Below are positions 1 through 4,691 of a DNA stretch of 8,171 nucleotides, one piece after another. The translations under genes and the position numbers were made by a program. Origin of the DNA: Lysobacteraceae bacterium (GTDB taxonomy: Bacteria > Pseudomonadota > Gammaproteobacteria > Steroidobacterales > Steroidobacteraceae). A model generated the notes under the pieces. The model worked only from the letters and a program-made list of their open reading frames with translations. It was not told the origin of the DNA and ran no database searches. Numbering within the stretch: position 1 is the first letter of the stretch; every line of letters starts with the position of its first letter. The stretch is taken from the NCBI GenBank assembly GCA_012516015.1, contig JAAYXG010000241.1:1-8171 (forward strand), in the 5' to 3' direction.

Positions 1-19
1 ACGCCGGGACGACAAGGTA
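1..19. repeat. REP-like element, truncated by the window edge
   Basis: Bases 1-19 match bases 150-168 at 18 of 19 positions (core ACGCCGGGACGACAA). In the complete copy this stretch is the right half of a GC-rich hairpin plus its flank. The first copy therefore appears to be the end of another repeat whose left half lies outside the window. Two copies about 149 bases apart suggest a small cluster of REP-like units. The function is unknown. Confidence 0.6.
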
Positions 20-76
20 TTTAAGTCTCTCCACGTCCAAAGCGCACATTGTTCGCGATGATGTGATCCCCACCTT

Positions 77-164
77 CGTCGCTCCGGCGGAGGCCGGAGT
101 CCAGGCTTATGCGCGCATTGCGCGCCGCTTGTTGCCTGGATCCCGGCCTACGCCGGGACGACAA
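77..164. repeat. Paired REP-like hairpins in inverted orientation (BIME-like)
   Basis: Two related arms lie in inverted orientation. The left arm (about 77-105) contains the hairpin CTCCGGC (82-88), loop GGAG, GCCGGAG (93-99). The right arm (about 135-164) contains TCCCGGC (141-147), loop CTAC, GCCGGGA (152-158). The flanks are also complementary: TCCAGGC at 100-106 against GCCTGGA at 134-140. The space between the arms has its own small inverted repeat around GCGCGCATTGCGCGC. This layout is typical of REP/BIME elements in gammaproteobacteria. The element sits just past the stop codon of the minus-strand symporter, so it could stabilise or end the operon transcript. That role is inferred; no T-run follows the hairpins on the minus strand. 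Confidence 0.75.
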
Positions 165-190
165 CGTATATGTCGTACGTTGATTGAAGC

Positions 191-1753
191 TCACCACCAC
201 GCCGTGTACAGCGCGATCAAGATCACGATCACGCCGAGCGAGCCGACGTTGAATGCGGGGGTGGTGCGATAGGTGACCGAGCGTGTCTCGATGCGATTGG
301 ATGCGGCATCGGCCGGGCGATACAAGGACACGCCGATGCCGAGCACGAGCGCCAAGAGGAACACGACGCCCATGCGATCCAAGAACGGCAGCCCCGGCCA
401 AAACACTTTGAAGAGGATCGACAGCACGAACGAGCCGACTGTTGCGGCGAGCGCGCCGGCTTCGTTCGCCTTCGGCCAGAACAAGCCGAGCAGGAAGATG
501 ACGACGATGCCCGGCGTGAAGAAGCCGGTGTACTCCTGAATGTATTGGAAGGCCTGATCGAAGCTGCCGAGGAGGGGGCGCGCCGTCACGATCGCGAGCA
601 CGATCGAAACGACGGCGGCGAGGCGCCCGACCCGGACGAGCTCGCCTTCGCCCTTCGGTTTGCCCATCTTGTTGTAGACATCGAGCGTGAAGATCGTGGC
701 GACGGAATTGATCTTCGATGCCATGGAAGCAACGATCGCGGCGATCAGTGCCGCGAAGACGAGACCCGCGAGACCGGCGGGCAGCAACCGCATCATCGTG
801 GGATACGCTTCGTCTGGTCGCGCGAGATCCGGGGCGAGCACGACGGCGGCGATGCCGGGCACGACGATGATGAGCGGCATCAAGAGTTTCAGGTACGCGG
901 CGAACATCACGCCTTTTTGGGCTTCCGGGAGATCCTTCGCCGCGAGCGCGCGCTGAATAATGTATTGATTGAATCCCCAATAGCTCAGGTTCGCGATCCA
1001 CAAACCGCCGAGCAGCACGGAGAGTCCCGGCAGATCCTTGTAGTACGGGTTGTCCTTCGTGAGGATCATGTGGAAGTGATCGGGTGCGCGCTCCACGAGC
1101 GTCTGAAAGCCGGCGACGATGCCTGCGCCGTCGCCGATCCGGGCGAGCGTCAGGCCTGAGATCAGCAGGCCGCCGAGCACGAGCAGCGTCACCTGCACGA
1201 TGTCGGTCATCGCCACGGCGCGCAGGCCGCCGCGCAATTGATAGAGGAGGGCGAACGCGCCGAGCGCGACGAGGGCAACATCCTGATCGACCCCCGCGAC
1301 CTGCGTGACCGCGATCGAGCCGAGCCACAGGATCGAGGTGAGATTCACGAAGATGTACAGCGCGAGCCAGAACACCGCCATCAGCGTGCGAATACGCGTG
1401 CCGTAGCGCTGCTCGAGAAACTGCGGCATCGTGTAGATCTCGTTCTTGAGGAAGATCGGCAAGAACCACTTGCCGACGATCACGAGTGTGAGCGCAGCCA
1501 TCCACTCGTAGGAGGCGATCGCAAGGCCGAGCGCGTAGCCCGAGCCCGACATGCCGACGATCTGCTCGGCAGAAATGTTCGCGGCGATCAGCGATGCGCC
1601 GATGGCCCACCACGGCAGATTCTTGGAGGCAAGGAAGTAATCCGTCGAGTCCTTGCGCCGTCCTTCGCGGTCGCGCGAAACCCATTGAGCGAGCGTGAAC
1701 AGTCCGATGGCGTACGCAATGACGATGACGATATCGAGTGTCGTTAGGTGCAT
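191..1753 (-). CDS. sglT: Sodium/sugar (galactose/glucose) symporter, SSS family, vSGLT-like
   Basis: A 520-residue inner-membrane protein of the solute:sodium symporter family. It is expected to couple inward Na+ flow to galactose or glucose uptake. It resembles Vibrio parahaemolyticus vSGLT, as I recall that sequence, along nearly its whole length. Shared blocks are the run from GASLIAANISAEQ (52-64) through GMSGSGY to ASYEW (80-84), WGFNQYIIQR (259-268), FQYIQEYTG (402-410), LLGLFW (421-426) and a C-terminus ending in LYTAWW. Many hydrophobic segments fit the usual 14-helix LeuT-type fold. Sugar-contact positions equivalent to vSGLT Gln69, Glu88 and Lys294 appear kept as Q64, E83 and K289. 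The Ser91 equivalent is Ala86, and one sodium-site serine is Ala342 beside retained Ser343. The loop near 308-316 is shorter than in vSGLT. It is the last gene of the operon, 59 bases after dgoA. The ATG start fits the family N-terminus, but no clear ribosome binding site precedes it. Galactose is inferred as substrate from context. Confidence 0.93.
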   Translation of the reverse strand: MHLTTLDIVIVIAYAIGLFTLAQWVSRDREGRRKDSTDYFLASKNLPWWAIGASLIAANISAEQIVGMSGSGYALGLAIASYEWMAALTLVIVGKWFLPIFLKNEIYTMPQFLEQRYGTRIRTLMAVFWLALYIFVNLTSILWLGSIAVTQVAGVDQDVALVALGAFALLYQLRGGLRAVAMTDIVQVTLLVLGGLLISGLTLARIGDGAGIVAGFQTLVERAPDHFHMILTKDNPYYKDLPGLSVLLGGLWIANLSYWGFNQYIIQRALAAKDLPEAQKGVMFAAYLKLLMPLIIVVPGIAAVVLAPDLARPDEAYPTMMRLLPAGLAGLVFAALIAAIVASMASKINSVATIFTLDVYNKMGKPKGEGELVRVGRLAAVVSIVLAIVTARPLLGSFDQAFQYIQEYTGFFTPGIVVIFLLGLFWPKANEAGALAATVGSFVLSILFKVFWPGLPFLDRMGVVFLLALVLGIGVSLYRPADAASNRIETRSVTYRTTPAFNVGSLGVIVILIALYTAWW

Positions 1754-1812
1754 GTTGTTGTCTACTTTGTTTCGCGCCTAGCTGAAATGATTTCTGGGGT
1801 GATCTCTGGGAC

Positions 1813-2466
1813 TTATCGAGAGGTCGCTGCGTCATTCGCCGCGTTCGCGCGCCACGCGCGCACGAGCTTGTCGGCCGCTTCGCGTACAGCGCTTGCACTC
1901 GAGCCGGGACGGTAGAGCGAGCCGCCAACGCCGATGCCGCGTGCGCCCGCGCTCAACCATTCGCCGAGATTCGCTGCGCCGACACCGCCGACTGCCCATA
2001 CGCCGCAAGCAGCGGGCAGTACTTCGCGCAGTGCTCGCAGATGAGCCGGTCCGGTGGAGCTCCCTGGAAAGAGCTTGAGTTCGCTCGCGCCGGCGGCGAT
2101 CGCCGTAAAGGCTTCCGATGGCGTCATGATGCCGGGCAGCGCGTCCAGTCCGCGCTCGATCGCGCGTTCGATGACTGCGGGATGCGTGTTCGGCGAAACG
2201 ATCAGCCGTCCTCCAGCCGCAGCGACTGCGTCGACGTCATCGACAGTCAAGACCGTGCCGGCGCCGATGAGCGCCTTCCCGTCGAAGGCCGCTGCCAAGC
2301 GCTCGATGCTCGCGAGGGGCTGCGGCGAGTTGAGCGGCACTTCGATGATGCGAATGCCTGCATCGAAGAGCGCTTGCGCGATCGCGATGACTTCGTCGGG
2401 CTGAACGCCGCGCAGGATCGCTACGATCGCGGGCGCGCCGGCGTCGAGTTGTGTGCTCAGGCTCAA
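1813..2466 (-). CDS. dgoA: 2-dehydro-3-deoxy-6-phosphogalactonate aldolase
   Basis: A class I aldolase of the KDPG/KDPGal aldolase family. It splits 2-dehydro-3-deoxy-6-phosphogalactonate into pyruvate and glyceraldehyde-3-phosphate in the cytoplasm, the last step of the De Ley-Doudoroff pathway. With the TTG start chosen here it has 217 residues; E. coli DgoA has about 205. The TIM-barrel motifs are present: AILRGV (16-21) with Arg19, IIEVPLNSP (40-48) with Glu42, GAGTVLT (68-74), SPNTHP (91-96) and ELKLFP (129-134) with the Schiff-base Lys131. The spacing of Arg19, Glu42 and Lys131 equals that of Arg14, Glu37 and Lys126 recalled for E. coli DgoA. An upstream in-frame ATG at 2520 would add 18 residues lying wholly within dgoK. 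The TTG at 2466 is preferred because AGGAGA lies 6 bases upstream and homologues begin there. Its neighbour is the cognate kinase, which favours DgoA over the glucose-type Eda. Confidence 0.93.
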   Translation of the reverse strand: MSLSTQLDAGAPAIVAILRGVQPDEVIAIAQALFDAGIRIIEVPLNSPQPLASIERLAAAFDGKALIGAGTVLTVDDVDAVAAAGGRLIVSPNTHPAVIERAIERGLDALPGIMTPSEAFTAIAAGASELKLFPGSSTGPAHLRALREVLPAACGVWAVGGVGAANLGEWLSAGARGIGVGGSLYRPGSSASAVREAADKLVRAWRANAANDAATSR

Positions 2467-3410
2467 GAGAATTCTCCTCGCACGCTTTCGTAGAGCTGCC
2501 GCAGGCCGGCGAGTGCACAAGCGCCGCCGTCGAAGCGACGCGAGCGAATGCCGCGTGCCGCGAGCGCGCGCTCGTACAACCCGGCGAGTTGCGCATCGGC
2601 GACGATGACGACGTCGCGGATCGACGCGTGTAACGCGCTCATCCCCGCGATCTCATCGCCGATCAACAAGCCCGATAGGAATCCGGACGCCCACGCGCGC
2701 GAGCGACCTCGAAGCAGTTGCGCCGTGCGTACTTCGAACAAAGCCGCAAGCAGACGTTCCGGCAGATGTTGCGAACGTTTGAGACCGGCGTCGAAACCGG
2801 CGTCGTGCTCGGCCGAGTCGGCGTTCTCGGCGCTGCCGGCTTTGAGCAGTATCGAGTGATCGTGTAGGAGCGCGAACAGCTCCCCGGTCAGTGCCGTATT
2901 GATGCGAGCAATCGCACCGTTTTCTATCCCGACCCACTTGCTGTGTGTGCCGGGCAGGACGAAGAGGTGCGAGCCCGCGCGCAGCGCGGGCTCGAGCTGC
3001 ATCGCGCCGAAGATCTGCGTGTCCTCGCCGCGCATTACGTCAGGCGCGTGTTGGCGGCTCTCGTCCCGTAATCCTGCTGCGACAGCAACGGGCATGTCGT
3101 GCACCCGGGTCAGTCGTGCGGCTCGCGACCAGCGGTCGAAGTCGGCGGCCGTCGGCACGTAGTCGGTCTCGAGGAGACCCGTACGCGAGCCCGCCATGCC
3201 CGAGAGCACGACGTGCAGCGTCTCGGAAGCACTACGCCAGGGTGCGACGAGCGCAGCGAGCGTGTCTCCAGGCGGATTCGTCAACGCGCCGATGCCCGGA
3301 CCCTCGCGCGTAGCCGCAACTTCGCCGCGCTCGATCAGCCAGAGTCTGAGGCGACTCGTTCCCCAATCGCCGAGCACGTGGCGCGCCAGCGGCTCGTTGA
3401 CGTGACTCAT
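2463..3410 (-). CDS. dgoK: 2-dehydro-3-deoxygalactonokinase
   Basis: A 315-residue sugar-acid kinase that phosphorylates 2-dehydro-3-deoxygalactonate at C6 with ATP, making the substrate of the adjacent aldolase. Family motifs are visible: GDWGTSRLRLW (14-24), the N-terminal phosphate-binding stretch; LSGMAGSR (69-76); MRGEDTQIFG (126-135); LPGTHSKWV (152-160); and TGELF (175-179). Length and motif order are normal for DgoK (about 290-330 residues). The ATG at 3410 lies 15 bases after the stop of the dehydrogenase gene, and the stop overlaps the TTG start of dgoA in the string TTGA. This indicates one transcript with probable translational coupling. I see no strong ribosome binding site in the 15-base gap, so coupling to the upstream gene may matter here too. 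The kinase-aldolase pair is diagnostic of oxidative galactose or galactonate catabolism. Confidence 0.94.
   Translation of the reverse strand: MSHVNEPLARHVLGDWGTSRLRLWLIERGEVAATREGPGIGALTNPPGDTLAALVAPWRSASETLHVVLSGMAGSRTGLLETDYVPTAADFDRWSRAARLTRVHDMPVAVAAGLRDESRQHAPDVMRGEDTQIFGAMQLEPALRAGSHLFVLPGTHSKWVGIENGAIARINTALTGELFALLHDHSILLKAGSAENADSAEHDAGFDAGLKRSQHLPERLLAALFEVRTAQLLRGRSRAWASGFLSGLLIGDEIAGMSALHASIRDVVIVADAQLAGLYERALAARGIRSRRFDGGACALAGLRQLYESVRGEFS
2464..2477 (-). promoter_or_regulatory. Ribosome binding site deciding the TTG start of dgoA
   Basis: On the minus strand the end of dgoK reads AGGAGA, six bases, then TTG. The AGGAGA (2472-2477) is a strong Shine-Dalgarno match placed inside the last codons of dgoK. 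The TTG (2464-2466) shares two bases with the TGA stop of dgoK (2463-2465). This supports a TTG start rather than the ATG 54 bases further upstream. Confidence 0.75.
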
Positions 3411-3425
3411 GCGAAGGTCGACTGC

Positions 3426-4418
3426 TCAGAACTCGAAGGGCGCTGCTTCGATGCGGCGTCCGATCATGAACGCATCGGCGACGAGCTGCTGAGGAGAAAC
3501 GTCGACATCGCTCGTGCCCGCGGCAATCAGCTCGTCGAAGCGCCGATACAGCCGCGGATACTCGCAGTCCTCGGCCGCAAGCTGCTCGACGCCGTCGATG
3601 AAAAGGCGACGCCCTCCCTCCCGCAAGAGCAGCGTGCCTTCGTTCGTCTCGACTTCGATGTCCCAGCTCTGCGGGCCGACTTGCAGGAAGTCCAGCTCGA
3701 CGACGACGGGATCGTTCGCGCCATGCTGAAGCTCGAGCTCCGCGGCGATCGGCGCCTGACGGTTCGCCGGGAAATGCAACGTCGCCCTGCGCAGCATGAG
3801 GCGCTCGGGCAGGATAGACGTCAGAATCGAGAGCGCATTGATGCCGGGATCGAATACGCCGAGTCCGCCCGGCTCGAGGATCCAATCCTGACCCGGATGC
3901 CAGTGACGAATGTCCTCTTTCCAGGTCGTGCGCACGGATTTGATTGTGCGCCTCGCGAGCCAATCCCGTGCCGGGTCGACAGCCGCGGACTCGCGCGAAT
4001 GCCATGTCGTGAAGAGCGTCAGGTTGCGCGCCCGCGCGCGTGCCGCGAGATCTTCGACCTCAGAGACCGTGGCGCCCGGCGGTTTCTCCAGCATGACGTG
4101 GAGTCCTGCATCGAGCGCCGCACGCGCCAGTGCGTGCCGTCCGACGGGCGGCGTGCACAGCGAGACGGCGTCGATCGGGAGACCCGCTTCCAGGAGCGAA
4201 GGAATGTCGCGGAACGCGCGCACGCCGTCGACTTGATGATTTCGGCTGACCGTCGCGGCGAGCTCGAACGCCGCATCCTTCTCCAAGGCCGGTATGTGCT
4301 GATCGCGCGCGATCTTACCGATGCCGACGAGCGCGATCCTGAGCGGCGCGCCCCTCGTGCGTTGCGTCGTTTCGCGCGCTGAGCGCGCGGGCTCCCCATT
4401 TGTCGCCATTTCTGTCAT
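3426..4418 (-). CDS. gal: D-galactose 1-dehydrogenase, Gfo/Idh/MocA family
   Basis: A 330-residue NAD(P)-dependent oxidoreductase expected to oxidise D-galactose to D-galactono-lactone, the first step of the De Ley-Doudoroff route. The N-terminal Rossmann fold shows VGIGKIARDQH (31-41) with a GxGxxA-type turn; CTPP (88-91) and EKPP (111-114) follow, with Lys112 the likely catalytic lysine. The C-terminal domain has WKEDIRHWHPGQDW (166-179) and VFDPGINALSI (188-198). Asp190 and Asn194 (D-x3-N) replace the more common D-x3-H, a pattern known from L-arabinose/D-galactose 1-dehydrogenases. The block around 166-200 strongly resembles the Pseudomonas fluorescens galactose dehydrogenase as I recall it. 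The 25 residues before the Rossmann fold are longer than in homologues. A second ATG at 4409 is possible, and neither start has a clear ribosome binding site. L-arabinose or D-fucose could also be oxidised, but the downstream dgoK and dgoA favour galactose. It is the first gene of the operon. Confidence 0.88.
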   Translation of the reverse strand: MTEMATNGEPARSARETTQRTRGAPLRIALVGIGKIARDQHIPALEKDAAFELAATVSRNHQVDGVRAFRDIPSLLEAGLPIDAVSLCTPPVGRHALARAALDAGLHVMLEKPPGATVSEVEDLAARARARNLTLFTTWHSRESAAVDPARDWLARRTIKSVRTTWKEDIRHWHPGQDWILEPGGLGVFDPGINALSILTSILPERLMLRRATLHFPANRQAPIAAELELQHGANDPVVVELDFLQVGPQSWDIEVETNEGTLLLREGGRRLFIDGVEQLAAEDCEYPRLYRRFDELIAAGTSDVDVSPQQLVADAFMIGRRIEAAPFEF

Positions 4419-4439
4419 TCGAGCACTCGGTGGGAAATT

Positions 4440-4453
4440 TGTCTGACATATGT
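4440..4453. promoter_or_regulatory. Candidate repressor operator
   Basis: TGTCTGACA (4440-4448) is a perfect 9-base palindrome around one central base. It overlaps a second perfect palindrome, ACATATGT (4446-4453). The pair begins 3 bases beyond the -10 box of the proposed minus-strand promoter, where a bound repressor would block initiation. TTGTCTGACAT is one base off the FadR-type GntR consensus TNGTNNNACNA; DgoR-type galactonate repressors belong to that family. The identity of the regulator is inference only, and no regulator gene is in the window. Confidence 0.4.
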
Positions 4454-4455
4454 TC

Positions 4456-4485
4456 CTTATAAACTGATTACAGCTGTGGTATCAA
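4456..4485 (-). promoter_or_regulatory. Sigma70-like promoter of the galactose operon
   Basis: On the minus strand TTGATA (4480-4485) is followed after 18 bases by TATAAG (4456-4461); with TTATAA as the -10 box the spacing is 17. These are close to the TTGACA/TATAAT consensus in an otherwise GC-rich window. They lie about 40 bases upstream of the dehydrogenase start, which suits a short leader. The surrounding AT-rich patch stands out from the flanking sequence. Confidence 0.6.
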
Positions 4486-4568
4486 CGTCTTACGGCCTGC
4501 GATCGCGCGCGTTGCGGCCTGCATTTCGGCGACATGCTCTCGCCCGGCTGCTGTTGCAGGCATCACGC

Positions 4569-4594
4569 AGGCGGCGTCATGATTGCTGCCGCCT
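4569..4594. other. Hairpin in the divergent intergenic region
   Basis: AGGCGGC (4569-4575) pairs with GCCGCCT (4588-4594) over a 12-base loop. No T-run follows on either strand, so it is not a standard terminator. It lies in the 270-base gap between the two divergent genes, in the probable leader of the plus-strand hydrolase gene. The rest of this gap shows the minus-strand promoter and operator, a small palindrome GCGCATTGCGC (minus-strand reading) near 4650-4660, and no convincing plus-strand promoter. A GATAAT at 4596-4601 could be a -10 box but has no matching -35. Confidence 0.35.
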
Positions 4595-4673
4595 AGATAA
4601 TTCAGCTCAGCGGGATTGGCGGACGCGAGCCAAGAAGTAAACGGTCGGTGCGCAATGCGCCGGCCTTTGGGTC

Positions 4674-4691
4674 AGGGAGCATGGATAGATG
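4674..4691 (+). promoter_or_regulatory. Ribosome binding site and start of the DUF2235 gene, with a minimal upstream ORF
   Basis: AGGGAG (4674-4679) is a good Shine-Dalgarno match, 9 bases before the ATG at 4689, and supports that start. A closer ATG at 4681 opens a three-codon ORF (Met-Asp-Arg). Its TGA (4690-4692) overlaps the real start as ATGA. The 4681 ATG is only one base from the Shine-Dalgarno sequence, too close for efficient use, so it is probably incidental. Confidence 0.55.

Noticed and set aside
1..167. CRISPR-like array
   Set aside because: Only one complete repeat pair in inverted orientation and one partial copy; no regular spacers and no cas genes.
545..1159. 204-residue plus-strand reading frame antisense to the symporter
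   Set aside because: Composition dominated by Arg, Glu, Asp and His, as expected from the complement of a membrane protein gene; no ribosome binding site.
21..1928. 635-residue minus-strand reading frame, longer than the symporter it overlaps
   Set aside because: It is out of frame with the clear symporter gene, is extremely Arg-rich, and runs through the REP-like repeat at the left end. It is a GC-skew shadow of the real gene.
3099..4382. 427-residue plus-strand reading frame opposite the dehydrogenase and dgoK
   Set aside because: Arg/Glu-rich composition with no recognisable motifs, lying antisense to two well-supported genes.
4439..4463. Possible plus-strand promoter TTGTCT/TATAAA for the DUF2235 gene
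   Set aside because: The spacing is only 13 bases, too short for sigma70, and the AT-rich patch is better explained by the minus-strand promoter and operator.
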